NCBI GenBank assembly: GCA_025351345.1
Contig: JANXWB010000094.1
Location: forward strand, 48,955-112,954
Source: Synechococcales cyanobacterium GL140_1_metabat_312
Lineage (GTDB): Bacteria; Cyanobacteriota; Cyanobacteriia; Leptolyngbyales; Leptolyngbyaceae
Direction of reading: 5' to 3'
Length of the DNA: 64,000 nucleotides
In this document: piece by piece, positions 9,383-18,913 of the stretch
How positions within the stretch are numbered: the first letter of the stretch is position 1
How the letters are laid out: each line of letters opens with the position of its first letter
The notes under the pieces: model-generated
What the model saw: the letters and a program-made list of their open reading frames with translations, nothing else
What the model was told of the DNA's origin: nothing
Databases searched by the model: none
Program-made: the position numbers and the translations under genes

Positions 9383-11602
9383 ATGGTTCAAGCCCCTTTT
9401 CCCCTTCTCTACGTCAATCCTAGTACCGGAAACGACAGTGCATCCGGATCTCAGGGGACACCTCTCAAAACTATCACTAAAGCCATTCAGCAAGCCACCG
9501 CAGGCAGTTCCATTCGCTTAATGCCTGGAACCTACAGCGCAGCAACAGGCGAAGTATTCCCGCTGGTGGTACCGAGTAATGTAACAATTGTAGGTGACGA
9601 GAACCAAAAAGGAAAAGGGATTCAAATTACGGGCAGTGGACGATACTTGAGCGCTAGTTTTGGTGGACAAAATATCACATTCAAACTTGAAAGCCTATCC
9701 ATCTTAAAAGGCGTGACTATTACTAACAATGAAAGCCGAGGCACAGGAATTTGGATTGAAAGTACTAATCCAACGGTTGTGAATTGTACTTTTGTGAATT
9801 GTCAGCGTGAAGGTATCTTTACAACCGGAACCGCTAAACCAATAGTGACCGATTGTGTATTCTTCCAAAATGCTGCCGCCGGGATTTCCATTGTTCGTGA
9901 GGCTAAAGGTGAATACCGAAATAATGTTTGTCAAAATACAGGATATGGTATTGCGATCGGTGATAATGCCGCGCCCTTATTAGTGGGAAATCGCGTATTT
10001 GAAAATCGATCGGGGATTGTACTATCTCGTGCAGCGCGTCCGGTGTTGCGAAACAATATTATTGAACGAAATACTGAAACTGGACTTGTCATTCTTGAAA
10101 CCTGCGTACCCGACCTAGGTAGTCCACAGGAACCGGGTGGCAATGCAATGCGAGATAATGGCGAAGTCGATTTACAAAATGCGACCAATCCACAAATCAC
10201 GATCGTTTCCGTCGGCAATCAACTCAATCCCACTCGATTGCAAGGCGCAATAGAACTTCTTGCCAATGAGGTTCCTCCTATTAGTACAAATCCCCCGATC
10301 GTCACATCGCCAATTACACCGCCAGTTACGCCACCACCCATCATAACCAACCCACCTAAAGTAGATCCACCATTCAACCCAGTAGATCCAGAAATCATCG
10401 CTGAGCCTCCGGTTGATCCTGTCATTGGGCAACCCACGATCGCACCTTCCGATATCCAAGGCCATTGGGCAGAAGCATTCATTCAATCATTAGTAAACAA
10501 ACAATTTGTTACTGGTTTTCCCGATGGCACCTTCAAACCCGAAACCGTTCTTACTCGTGCCCAGTTTGCAGCAGTTTTAGCAAAAACATTTAATCTGCCC
10601 GCCAAACGACAAAGCGTCACCTTTGCGGATGTGCCATCTAGTTTCTGGGGCGCAGCGGCGATCGCAAAAGCAAATAGTATGGGCTTTATCGCAGGTTTCC
10701 CCGATGGCACCTTTCGCCCTGGCCAAAATCTTACCCGTGTACAAGCGATCGTAGCGTTGGTGAATGGGTTAGGCTTAAGCGGTGGCGCATTAAATGTACT
10801 ATCAATCTACAGCGATCGGACTGGTATCCCCAGCTATGCAATTGATTCCGTTTCGACCGCAACCCAGCGCGGAATAGTCGTAAATTATCCAAATCTCAAA
10901 CAACTCAACCCAAACCGGGATATGACCCGCGCTGAATTTGCTGGAGTAATGTATCAAGCATTAGTCGCAATCAATCGAAGCCCTGCGATCGCCTCTAGTT
11001 ATATTGTAAAACCTGATATTGGACTAACTCAATTTACAGATTTAGATTTGCATTGGGCCAAAGATTTTATATTGTCAATGGCAATGCAAGACTATGTTCG
11101 AGGATATGCAGACGGAACATTTAAACCCGATGTCCCCATCACCCGATCGCAATTTGCAACCATTGCCGCTCGTGCCATCAATCCCCCGGCCCGGCGGACC
11201 GCTCAAAGCTTTAGTGATGTACCGAGTACCCATTGGGCCAAAGATTCAATTGATCAAATCGTGTCAGGTGGGTTTCTGGTGGGTGATGCCAGTGGGAAGT
11301 TTTATCCAGATCAAAAGATGACTCGATTGCAATTAGTGCAAGCATTAGTCGCTGGATTGTCACTTTCGGGGGGTGATACAGCAATATTGACTAAACTTAC
11401 CGATCGCGCCATCATTCCGGCAGATGCCCAACTAACTGTTGCAACAGCCATTCAAAATCGTATTGTTGTCAACTATCCAAATGTTAGCCAATTCACTCCA
11501 AACCGTGAAGCAACGCGGGCTGAAGTCGTTGCAATGATTAACCAAATACTTAGCCGATCGGGCCGAGCATTGGCGGTGAATTCGAGCTATATTCTCGTGT
11601 AA
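9383..11602 (+). CDS. DUF1565 beta-helix protein with six SLH repeats
   Basis: 739 residues. Residues about 8-260 are a DUF1565-type right-handed parallel beta-helix, opening LYVNPSTGNDSASGSQGTP and continuing with repeated GIxI / N / I coil turns. A Pro-rich linker (about 290-355) follows. Six S-layer-homology repeats fill about 358-730, each with a W/F, a GF.DGTF.P or NYPN..Q..P turn, and a TR.Q/E.F motif. SLH repeats normally bind peptidoglycan-linked polymers or the outer envelope. No signal peptide is visible: an in-frame stop lies at 9332-9334 and no start codon precedes the ATG at 9383. Paralogous to the beta-helix part of the gene at 60031-61854. Confidence 0.88.
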   Translation: MVQAPFPLLYVNPSTGNDSASGSQGTPLKTITKAIQQATAGSSIRLMPGTYSAATGEVFPLVVPSNVTIVGDENQKGKGIQITGSGRYLSASFGGQNITFKLESLSILKGVTITNNESRGTGIWIESTNPTVVNCTFVNCQREGIFTTGTAKPIVTDCVFFQNAAAGISIVREAKGEYRNNVCQNTGYGIAIGDNAAPLLVGNRVFENRSGIVLSRAARPVLRNNIIERNTETGLVILETCVPDLGSPQEPGGNAMRDNGEVDLQNATNPQITIVSVGNQLNPTRLQGAIELLANEVPPISTNPPIVTSPITPPVTPPPIITNPPKVDPPFNPVDPEIIAEPPVDPVIGQPTIAPSDIQGHWAEAFIQSLVNKQFVTGFPDGTFKPETVLTRAQFAAVLAKTFNLPAKRQSVTFADVPSSFWGAAAIAKANSMGFIAGFPDGTFRPGQNLTRVQAIVALVNGLGLSGGALNVLSIYSDRTGIPSYAIDSVSTATQRGIVVNYPNLKQLNPNRDMTRAEFAGVMYQALVAINRSPAIASSYIVKPDIGLTQFTDLDLHWAKDFILSMAMQDYVRGYADGTFKPDVPITRSQFATIAARAINPPARRTAQSFSDVPSTHWAKDSIDQIVSGGFLVGDASGKFYPDQKMTRLQLVQALVAGLSLSGGDTAILTKLTDRAIIPADAQLTVATAIQNRIVVNYPNVSQFTPNREATRAEVVAMINQILSRSGRALAVNSSYILV

Positions 11603-11629
11603 CCAGATCTATTAGTCAGTACCAAAGAT

Positions 11630-11666
11630 CTCGACCCCCCTAAATCATCCTTGGTAAGGGGGGCTA
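11630..11666 (-). repeat. GGGGG/CCCCC hairpin repeat, copy 1
   Basis: The block runs from CTCGACCCCCCTAAATC to GGGGGGCTA. Read on the minus strand it resembles the copies at 11737 and 41938, ending in AGGGGGGTCGAG. A dispersed intergenic repeat of this shape is common in cyanobacterial genomes. Confidence 0.65.
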
Positions 11667-11736
11667 TGATAAGAGATAGATTATATCAATTATTTTTAAT
11701 CTAGTCTCGTTTACAGATATCAATTGTTTTTCTTCT

Positions 11737-11773
11737 CTAGTCCCCCCTTCACAAGGGGGTTAGGGGGATCGAG
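11737..11773 (+). repeat. GGGGG/CCCCC hairpin repeat, copy 2
   Basis: CTAGTCCCCCCTTCACAAGG followed by GGGTTAGGGGGATCGAG. It faces copy 1 across about 70 bp of AT-rich sequence, so the pair forms a larger imperfect inverted repeat between the SLH gene and the PhzF gene. It also forms a small hairpin (CCCCCTT / AAGGGGG) on its own. Confidence 0.7.
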
Positions 11774-11813
11774 CCTGAATGCATAATGAACTAATTTCAA
11801 CTTACAACTAACT

Positions 11814-12644
11814 ATGACGATCGATCGTTTTTCTGCATTTACAACTATCTCGACTGGCGGAAATCCTGCTGGCGTTTGGGTCGGTGATCACTTGCCTGAT
11901 CCTGAAACCATGCAACAGATTGCGGCAGATATTGGGTTCTCTGAGACAGCATTTGTCGTTCCAAAGTCGGGTTTGATTCGGACCATTCGGTACTACAGTC
12001 CAGAAGGTGAAGTCTCGTTTTGTGGCCATGCCACGATCGCAACAGGCGTATATCTGGGGCAAACTCAAGGTGCTGGGACTTACCAATTGTCTACTACTAT
12101 TGGCATTATTCCAGTTGTCGTAAATCAATTAAAAAATGGCCATTGGGAAGCAGCACTAACATCTGTGGAACCCCAGCAACGATCGATCGAAAATGGAATG
12201 ATCCTAGAAGCACTAGACGCATTGAATTGGCAACTAGATGACTTAGATTTAGCCTTACCTCCAAGCTTTGCCTATGCTGGATCGTGGCATTTAGTTTTGG
12301 CGGTCAAAGACTACAATAGACTCGAACGATTAGACTATGATTTCGATCGGCTAAAAACATTCATGATCGTGCATCAATTAACAACATTGCAATTGATTTG
12401 GCAAGAAGGCCCCACCCTATTTCATGCCCGAAATCCTTTCCCCGTCGGCGGTGTGATTGAAGATCCAGCAACAGGTTCAGCCGCTGCTGCACTCGGCGGA
12501 TATCTGAGAGCCATTGAATATCTGCCTGTCCCCACAAAAATTATAATTCGTCAAGGCGAAACTCTAGGCCGCCCCAGTCAATTAACCGTAGAGATTCCAC
12601 ACACAGGAGGGATTGTCGTACGTGGCACCGCTGTTCGATTATGA
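11814..12644 (+). CDS. PhzF-family isomerase/epimerase-like protein
   Basis: 276 residues, full length for the family. It has GGNPAGVWVGD (about 15-25), the catalytic glutamate E44 in DIGFSETAFV, the histidine of FCGHATIATG (about 63-72), and EDPATGSAAAALGGYL near 220-235. PhzF folds like diaminopimelate epimerase and moves a proton between carbons. Most chromosomal homologs outside phenazine clusters have no known substrate, and nothing here suggests phenazine synthesis. Confidence 0.9.
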   Translation: MTIDRFSAFTTISTGGNPAGVWVGDHLPDPETMQQIAADIGFSETAFVVPKSGLIRTIRYYSPEGEVSFCGHATIATGVYLGQTQGAGTYQLSTTIGIIPVVVNQLKNGHWEAALTSVEPQQRSIENGMILEALDALNWQLDDLDLALPPSFAYAGSWHLVLAVKDYNRLERLDYDFDRLKTFMIVHQLTTLQLIWQEGPTLFHARNPFPVGGVIEDPATGSAAAALGGYLRAIEYLPVPTKIIIRQGETLGRPSQLTVEIPHTGGIVVRGTAVRL

Positions 12645-12745
12645 TGGCGTTATCCATAAAATGTTTATCGACGCTCTGGTGATTCCCTTGAGAAGCTAGG
12701 GCACTCTAGCCCATAGGTTTTAGTACCCGATCGTCCCCCTCTTTT

Positions 12746-13741
12746 ATGCTTTTCCAGATCTCCACTCAAATATTTGCACCCTGCCTACCTGCCCTAGCTC
12801 TACTTGCCGCAGGTTTAGTCAGTGTCTCATTGCCTTCCTACGGACAAGCCAAACCAAAACCCACTTCCACTCCCACTGCGTCCCCTGCTGCTACAGTCAA
12901 ACCCCCAATCAAAAAGACCAAAGATTGGTGGGTTCCGAGTCTATTAGGCGGCAGCATTTTGGTCGCAGGTATAGGAACTGTATTACTAATAAAACGATCG
13001 CCAGCTCCCATCACCGAACCGCCCGAACCTATCCTCTACAAACCGCCTGAAGCACAATCCACGGGAACCCTTACCGCCTCTGTGGTAGAGTCACCCGCGC
13101 CAAAACCTTGGCAACCGAAATCCCAAAAGACGCTCCCAATTGACGCACCAGAAACTGTGCATCAGGCGACCCATGCAACGACAATGGCTAATGCGCCAGC
13201 ATCCATTGAGCTAGAAGAATCTAAATTAGAACTTGCAAATCAGCCTGATTTAGAACCCACGACGATCGCAACCACGGTGCGGATGCCCAAGGTCAGCGTC
13301 ATGGATTCACTGGTTCACGAATTGCGAAATCCAGACCCCGCTAAGCGTCAAAAAGCAATTTGGGAACTCGGGCGACGGGGGGATTCACGGGCAGTGCAGC
13401 CTATGGTTGACCTGTTGCTCGACTCTGATTCTCGTCAGCGAAGTTTGGTACTGTCGGCCCTATCTGAAATTAGTAGTCGCACGCTTAAACCCATGAGCCG
13501 TGCCCTTGCGATTTCAATGCAAGATGAAAATCCAGATGTTCGCAAAAATGCTATTCGAGATCTGACCCGAATTTACGATAGCTTGACCCGCATTAGCCAA
13601 CTGCTTCAAAATGCCTGCGAAGACTCAGACCCAGAGGTTCAAGATACTGCCAAGTGGGCGATCGGGCAGATTAACCGCATCAAATCCCCGATTATTCAAG
13701 GCTCAGGACGAAGCGTGAGTCAGCCCGAAAACTTGAATTAA
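12746..13741 (+). CDS. Membrane-anchored HEAT-repeat protein
   Basis: 331 residues. A signal-like segment (about 9-33, ending near SYGQA) is followed by a Pro/Thr/Ser stretch and a second hydrophobic helix (VPSLLGGSILVAGIGTVLLI, about 68-88). A disordered Pro-rich region then leads to HEAT/PBS-lyase-like repeats from about 190: NPDPAKRQKAIWELGRRGDS, then DSRQRSLVLSALSEI, NPDVRKNAIRDLTRI and DPEVQDTAKWAIGQI. HEAT repeats are protein-interaction surfaces. No enzymatic motif is seen. Its stop overlaps the stop of the convergent gene by 4 bp. Confidence 0.75.
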   Translation: MLFQISTQIFAPCLPALALLAAGLVSVSLPSYGQAKPKPTSTPTASPAATVKPPIKKTKDWWVPSLLGGSILVAGIGTVLLIKRSPAPITEPPEPILYKPPEAQSTGTLTASVVESPAPKPWQPKSQKTLPIDAPETVHQATHATTMANAPASIELEESKLELANQPDLEPTTIATTVRMPKVSVMDSLVHELRNPDPAKRQKAIWELGRRGDSRAVQPMVDLLLDSDSRQRSLVLSALSEISSRTLKPMSRALAISMQDENPDVRKNAIRDLTRIYDSLTRISQLLQNACEDSDPEVQDTAKWAIGQINRIKSPIIQGSGRSVSQPENLN

Positions 13742-14229
13742 TGTCCTCTAGGATCGCGATGAGTATTGAGGAAGAACGTAAGTGACGCAATGACTAGCCC
13801 GACGCTTACGCCAAAGGGAAGTAGATTAGTTTCACCATCCCAACTTACGGCCTGTCCCAAAAAAACAACCCCTAATACAACTACAACCACACTAATCAAT
13901 CGAGCTTTGAGATCATCGATCGTCCGAATTTCCAGCCATTTGGGGACTTCGATATGTTCATCAATGAAGAGTTCATACAATCCCAAGGACGTAATATAAA
14001 ACACCGTTCCCAACAGGAATAGATCAATCACTTCAATCATCGACACCACTAATTTTTTTCCCATCTTGCTAGAGATTTCACCTTGAGTAATGATTTGAGT
14101 TATGGAATGAAACGTGAGAAACCCACCATAAATTAAAATCACGATCGAGGCGATAAATGAGCAGAGGACCGCAATAATGATGAAAAAACGTCCTCCAGCA
14201 ATGATTCGAGGGAATTTGTTTCTAGACAT
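13738..14229 (-). CDS. YqhA/UPF0114-family membrane protein
   Basis: 163 residues from the ATG at 14229 (SRNKFPRIIAGGRFF); an in-frame TTG 11 codons upstream is less likely. Four hydrophobic helices are visible: FIIIAVLCSFIASIVILIYGG, a segment around MIEVIDLFLLGTVFYITSLGLYELF, SVVVVVLGVVFLGQAV, and FGVSVGLVIASLTFFL. The LFLLGTVFYITSLGLYELF core is typical of the UPF0114/YqhA family, whose function is not established. The 3' end overlaps the HEAT-repeat gene tail to tail. Confidence 0.8.
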   Translation of the reverse strand: MSRNKFPRIIAGGRFFIIIAVLCSFIASIVILIYGGFLTFHSITQIITQGEISSKMGKKLVVSMIEVIDLFLLGTVFYITSLGLYELFIDEHIEVPKWLEIRTIDDLKARLISVVVVVLGVVFLGQAVSWDGETNLLPFGVSVGLVIASLTFFLNTHRDPRGH

Positions 14230-14296
14230 AAGTACTTTAGAACAAGATAAGAGCGCCTTCAAATCAAATCATACTTAGTTCTAATCCGATCGGAAT

Positions 14297-15148
14297 CTAT
14301 TGTAAAAGAATTCGACTCTTTGGTCCGATCGGTGAGTTTTGTTTATCTAAAACTACCCGATTCACCTCAAAAAACCGTGGATTCCCCTTCAACAATCCAG
14401 CTAAATCACCGGAATCATCGGGTGCGATCGGGCCGCCTGGACTGCCGTTCGGATTGCCGCTTGGATTAGCTCCAGTATTGGTTGGAACCGTAATAATCAA
14501 CGAAACAGGCACCGCAGTAATTCCGTAGGAACGAACGGTTACCGCTGCGGGAATTTTGGGATCTGTGGCGCGATACTGAGACTGAAAATCAAACACGGTT
14601 GGACTTGTGCCGCCATTACTCGCACTGTAGCGTGGCCCTTGACCTTTGACGTCAAACGTTCCCTGATATTGTTTTCCCGTTGTCGGATCCGTCACAGTCC
14701 CAACGAAATTCCCCCTCAAAACCAATTCATCTTGAATATTGCCCCACAACTTTACAGGTGCATCATTATTGAACCGTTGAGTGAATTTAAGATCGCCCTG
14801 AAGTGCATCAGATGTGAGAATTCCGTCAACAGAGACTACAGGAATTCCTCGGAAATCTACATAGTATTTACCATTATTACCAACCTGAACAAAGGCAGGA
14901 TTAAAGGATTCAGCCGAATAAACTAGAACTCCATTACGAAAATATCGACCTTGACTGTCAGTGTCTACGCGAGTGGTGCCAGCATTGAAATTAGGATTTT
15001 TATTAGGCAATTGAACGGTCCCGGAAATAACTCCAGAACTTCTGACCGTGATTTGGGCGATCACACATTCAGGAATTATAGCGGTGCTAAATAGTCCAAT
15101 AGCAAGGACGATCGGAGAGATTAAGGTCTGATGGATTGGGATTGTCAT
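14297..15148 (-). CDS. Secreted protein of unknown function
   Basis: 283 residues with a signal peptide (about 1-31, ending near CVIA-QITV). AAGGAG stands 8 nt before the ATG, which supports the start. The mature part is rich in Gly, Asn and beta-type sequence (RYFRNGVLVYS, YYVDFRGIPVVSVDG, GNFVGTVTDPTTGKQYQGTFDVKG) and looks like an all-beta extracellular domain. A Gly/Asn/Pro-rich spacer (about 225-245) precedes the last 35 residues. I do not recognise the family. It lies downstream of the SLH porin on the same strand, 65 bp after it, and may share its transcript. Confidence 0.7.
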   Translation of the reverse strand: MTIPIHQTLISPIVLAIGLFSTAIIPECVIAQITVRSSGVISGTVQLPNKNPNFNAGTTRVDTDSQGRYFRNGVLVYSAESFNPAFVQVGNNGKYYVDFRGIPVVSVDGILTSDALQGDLKFTQRFNNDAPVKLWGNIQDELVLRGNFVGTVTDPTTGKQYQGTFDVKGQGPRYSASNGGTSPTVFDFQSQYRATDPKIPAAVTVRSYGITAVPVSLIITVPTNTGANPSGNPNGSPGGPIAPDDSGDLAGLLKGNPRFFEVNRVVLDKQNSPIGPKSRILLQ

Positions 15149-15213
15149 TCGCTAAAACTCCTTAATTTTGAACTGAATAGGCCATGAAAGTCAATTAAAT
15201 TAGAACTCTAAAA

Positions 15214-16833
15214 CTAGAACTGAAAACTAGCTCGCACAGTTCCAATCATCAACGTGTCATTACTCGCATTATGATTTGGATTTAAAATCACAAGAAATCC
15301 CGGCGTAATAGTTATGTTATTACTGACCTTTGCTCGGTAAAAAGCTTCAATATGAACCGTACTGGAAGACTGTCCGCCCTGAGTTCCATTATCGCTGAAA
15401 TTCGGAAAATTCAAGCCGTCTGGCAGCGTACTGGATGTAATTTTAGGCGGTTGACCCACTAAAATACCGCCGAGATTTCCAGGAATAAATAAATCAGGTA
15501 ATGCTGAAAATAACATCCAGTTAGTCGTTTCTACGGTTCCCGGTTGACCTATTGCCTTAGAGCTAGTCCAGCCACCCCAAGCCCCGATCGTCCATTTAGG
15601 ATTAACACGCCATGCTGCCGTTGCTCCGATCGCTTGGGTCAAAGTCGCCACATTATCAACAACTAACGGTGAAATCAATTGTGTATCCCCCACACCAAAT
15701 CCTAAAACACCATTGGGACTACGGGAATACAAGTAATGTACTCCTACATCGATCGCTTTTGTAGGAGCCAATGAAAGTTGTGTACCTGCCGTATAGCTAC
15801 CATTCAAAAAACCTCCATTATTAGCATCAGAAGTCACAGCAGAATTTGTGGCCGAATATACCCCTTGAAGACTAACTTTCGGCGCAATTTGCCAATCGAA
15901 ACCAATACCTGCACTAGTATCTGCTACGCTCAAAATAGGATTGCGCTGTCCAAACCGAGACAATGCACCCTCGGCATAGCCTTCTAATGGATTGATGCCT
16001 CGGAAAACATTCTCTGGATTAACACCAACGGCTCCAATCACAACGCCAAAGTTTTTGGCAATGGGGAAACGATAGGAAAGATCGCTAATTAAAAGCTGAT
16101 TGTTTAGTTCAGATTCATAGGCAAGGCGACCGGTGTTAGTTGATAAGATGCCAGCACTTGATGAGATATTTCCCGTCTGGAATCCAGTCAGGAGTAAGTC
16201 GTCACCTCGAAAAGAAGTTGCTATCGTAATTTGAGCATTGTAGCCCAGACTCAAATTAGCTCGCCCCGATCGTTCTTTTATGCCGTCTTTTGGAAACAGG
16301 TCAATGTCTATATTATTACTTCCCTGTAATCCCACAACAATCTGACCATAGAGTTTACTGGTAGTCGAGAATTGCTGTTTCTCTAAGACTGTGACTTTAC
16401 TATCGAGTGCATTGACTTTGCCACGTAACATTGCTAGTTCAGATGCGAACTGTTCTTGAAGGTTATGTAATGTAGTTAAATCTTTGCGTTTTGCCCCATT
16501 GCTGTTGGCCGCAATCAAATCATTCACCCGATCTATACAAGCATTCAGTCCTGCCGCAAATTCATAGCGAGATAATGCCCGATCGCCTCGATAGGTCTTG
16601 TTGGGAAACCCTAGGATGCAGCCATATCGTTCCACTAGGGACTGAAGTGACTGAAATGCCCAGTCAGTCGGTTTGACGTCTGTCAATTGCGATACGGACG
16701 TGACTTGATCCAATGAATCGCTGTCTAACGTATGGTTTAGGGTTGGCACTTCGATCGCATGGACTGATATGCCAAGATTAACCACTGCGGTTAATGGAAG
16801 AAGAACGATCGCACCCAAGTTGAAAGATTTCAT
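15214..16833 (-). CDS. SLH-domain outer-membrane porin (OprB/Som type)
   Basis: 539 residues with a signal peptide (about 1-26). One SLH domain follows (about 47-100: SVSQLTDVKPTDWAFQSLQS, then ILGFPNKTYRGDRALSRYEF). A short coiled coil (about 118-155) with LREQ/VNALDSKVTVLEKQ-like heptads leads to a beta-barrel with alternating hydrophobic strands to a C-terminal phenylalanine (VRASFQF). This is the classic layout of cyanobacterial porins, in which the SLH domain binds peptidoglycan-attached polysaccharide and the barrel passes small solutes or iron. Which solute is not readable. Confidence 0.92.
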   Translation of the reverse strand: MKSFNLGAIVLLPLTAVVNLGISVHAIEVPTLNHTLDSDSLDQVTSVSQLTDVKPTDWAFQSLQSLVERYGCILGFPNKTYRGDRALSRYEFAAGLNACIDRVNDLIAANSNGAKRKDLTTLHNLQEQFASELAMLRGKVNALDSKVTVLEKQQFSTTSKLYGQIVVGLQGSNNIDIDLFPKDGIKERSGRANLSLGYNAQITIATSFRGDDLLLTGFQTGNISSSAGILSTNTGRLAYESELNNQLLISDLSYRFPIAKNFGVVIGAVGVNPENVFRGINPLEGYAEGALSRFGQRNPILSVADTSAGIGFDWQIAPKVSLQGVYSATNSAVTSDANNGGFLNGSYTAGTQLSLAPTKAIDVGVHYLYSRSPNGVLGFGVGDTQLISPLVVDNVATLTQAIGATAAWRVNPKWTIGAWGGWTSSKAIGQPGTVETTNWMLFSALPDLFIPGNLGGILVGQPPKITSSTLPDGLNFPNFSDNGTQGGQSSSTVHIEAFYRAKVSNNITITPGFLVILNPNHNASNDTLMIGTVRASFQF

Positions 16834-17031
16834 AAAAAAGCTAGCAATGAAGCAATTAATACTGCCACAAAAAATCTAAATCGGCACAGGGTTCTAACCC
16901 CTCAATCCAAAGATTACCAACGGCGCAAACTTCTGACGGAGCTGTTTAGGAGTAGGGTTTTTAGGGCAATGAGAGGTTGTCTGATCGTACTTTCCGACGC
17001 ACACTCACGTTTTTAATCATCCGTTTTTAAT

Positions 17032-18684
17032 TTAATCATCACTCCAATCCCCTGCTAGTTCATCATCACGGGTTTCCACATCAGACTTTGCACTAATTAG
17101 CGCGATCGAAATGGCATCCACCACTCGCGATACCGGAATGATTTCCAAAAGCTTACTGGTGTAAACACAGCCTTTGGGCACGATCGCCCGTTTGAATCCT
17201 AATTTCTCCGCTTCTTTTAAACGCAATTCCATTTGAGAAACCGATCGTACCTGTCCTCCCAAACCTACTTCCCCAATTAATACCGTTTGCGGATCAACGG
17301 TCCGATCGCGAAAACTCGCCGCGACTGCGATCGCAATTCCTAAATCTGCCGCAGGTTCCCCCACACTTAGCCCGCCTGATGATGCAACATAAGCATCGAG
17401 TTTTGATAATGGAATGCCGACTCGTTTTTCGAGAACAGCTAGAATTTGTAGCAATCGATTGTATTCAATTCCTGTGGTCGATCGGCGAGGAGATGAATAA
17501 CTCGTTGGACTAACCAAAGCTTGCAATTCCACCACAATAGGACGAGTTCCCTCGCAAGCCACGATCGTCGCGGTTCCAGAAGAGGGTTCTTCGCGATTGC
17601 CGAGAAACAATTCAGATGGATTTAGAATCTCTTCCAATCCTTGATCCACCATTTCAAATACACCGACTTCATGAGTTGCCCCAAATCGATTTTTTGTCGA
17701 TCGCAGCAGCCGATGACTTGCAAACCGATCGCCCTCGAAATATAAAACCGTATCCACTAAATGTTCTAAAACCTTTGGACCCGCGATCGCCCCTTCTTTC
17801 GTCACATGACCCACAATAAATAACGTAATATTCAATTGTCGTGCCAATCTCATCAGCATTGACGTGCATTCTCTGACCTGGGCCACTGAACCTGGAGCCG
17901 AGGTTAATGCCGCATAGTACAGCGCTTGAATACTATCAATCACGGCAACACGAGGGCGCAGAGTTTCGAGTTCAGTCAGAATGGTGTCGAGATCGATTTC
18001 GGGCAGGAGGTAGAGATTTTGAGATGCACGGGGAAGAATTGCGGGTTCGGCTGATTTTGAGGGCAGCGTTTTTTTTGCTTTACTTTTTGCTTTACTACGG
18101 GTGCTGTGGGCCGTTGGGGTTGTGGCACTTTCTGCGGCACCTTCTAGGGTTTCAATCAAATCCTCGGCAGTCTCCAAATCTTCTACGGCCTCATCCTGAT
18201 CATCAGAGGTGTGGGTTTTGCCAATGCCGAGCCGTTGTGCGCGCAATTTTACCTGTTGTCCAGATTCCTCGGCGCAGACGTAGAGAGTGCGATGGTCGAG
18301 AGAAAGACGGTTGGCAGTTTGAAGCAATAGGGTCGATTTGCCAATGCCGGGATCTCCGCCGATTAGCACTAAGGATCCGGGGACAATACCACCGCCCAAT
18401 ACCCGATCGAGTTCTACATAGCCAGATGCAATTCGCGAAAAGACCGTATCTTCGATTTGATCCAATTTTAATGAAGCCATCGGACGCGCTTCACTGACAT
18501 CTCCGGTACGGGTTCTCGTCATTTTCATCAGCGGGTTTTGGCTGAGACGATTGGCTCCGGCGATCGGAATCGGGGCTTGTTCTTCGAGCGAGTTCCAGGT
18601 ATTACAAGACGGGCAACGTCCGAAAAACTGCGGAAACTCCGACCCACAGTCATTACATACCCACCGCGATCGACTTTTAGCCAT
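17032..18684 (-). CDS. radA: DNA repair protein RadA/Sms
   Basis: 550 residues, longer than the usual ~455. It has a four-cysteine zinc finger (C10, C13, C24, C27), Walker A GGDPGIGKST (about 108), the RadA-specific KNRFG motif, and a C-terminal Lon-like domain with SSGGLSVGEPAADLGIA. RadA is a hexameric branch-migration helicase in recombination. The additional length is an acidic-then-basic insert after the first strand of the ATPase (about 155-215: DDQDEAVEDLETAEDLIE followed by SKAKSKAKK). It is divergent from rpaB, with a 229-bp spacer. Confidence 0.95.
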   Translation of the reverse strand: MAKSRSRWVCNDCGSEFPQFFGRCPSCNTWNSLEEQAPIPIAGANRLSQNPLMKMTRTRTGDVSEARPMASLKLDQIEDTVFSRIASGYVELDRVLGGGIVPGSLVLIGGDPGIGKSTLLLQTANRLSLDHRTLYVCAEESGQQVKLRAQRLGIGKTHTSDDQDEAVEDLETAEDLIETLEGAAESATTPTAHSTRSKAKSKAKKTLPSKSAEPAILPRASQNLYLLPEIDLDTILTELETLRPRVAVIDSIQALYYAALTSAPGSVAQVRECTSMLMRLARQLNITLFIVGHVTKEGAIAGPKVLEHLVDTVLYFEGDRFASHRLLRSTKNRFGATHEVGVFEMVDQGLEEILNPSELFLGNREEPSSGTATIVACEGTRPIVVELQALVSPTSYSSPRRSTTGIEYNRLLQILAVLEKRVGIPLSKLDAYVASSGGLSVGEPAADLGIAIAVAASFRDRTVDPQTVLIGEVGLGGQVRSVSQMELRLKEAEKLGFKRAIVPKGCVYTSKLLEIIPVSRVVDAISIALISAKSDVETRDDELAGDWSDD

Positions 18685-18913
18685 TCTTAAAACTTGACAA
18701 ATGATGAAGGAACATTGAGAAATAATGGCTGCCTTAGATTTTCAACAGGGGGAAATCTTAACGAAGGCTGAAGCTTAGAATCAGACTGGATTTGAAGTTA
18801 CGAAATAAGCAACTTGACATATCATTATGAATTATAAGACACCAAAATTAACTGAGTTACGACAGTTCTGCTGATTTCGGACTTAGCCAAGGTTCAAGGG
18901 AGCGATATCCAAG

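Noticed and set aside
18061..18120. Repeated GCTTTACT stretches inside radA looking like a small repeat array
   Set aside because: They encode the Lys/Ala-rich part of the RadA insertion; not a separate element.
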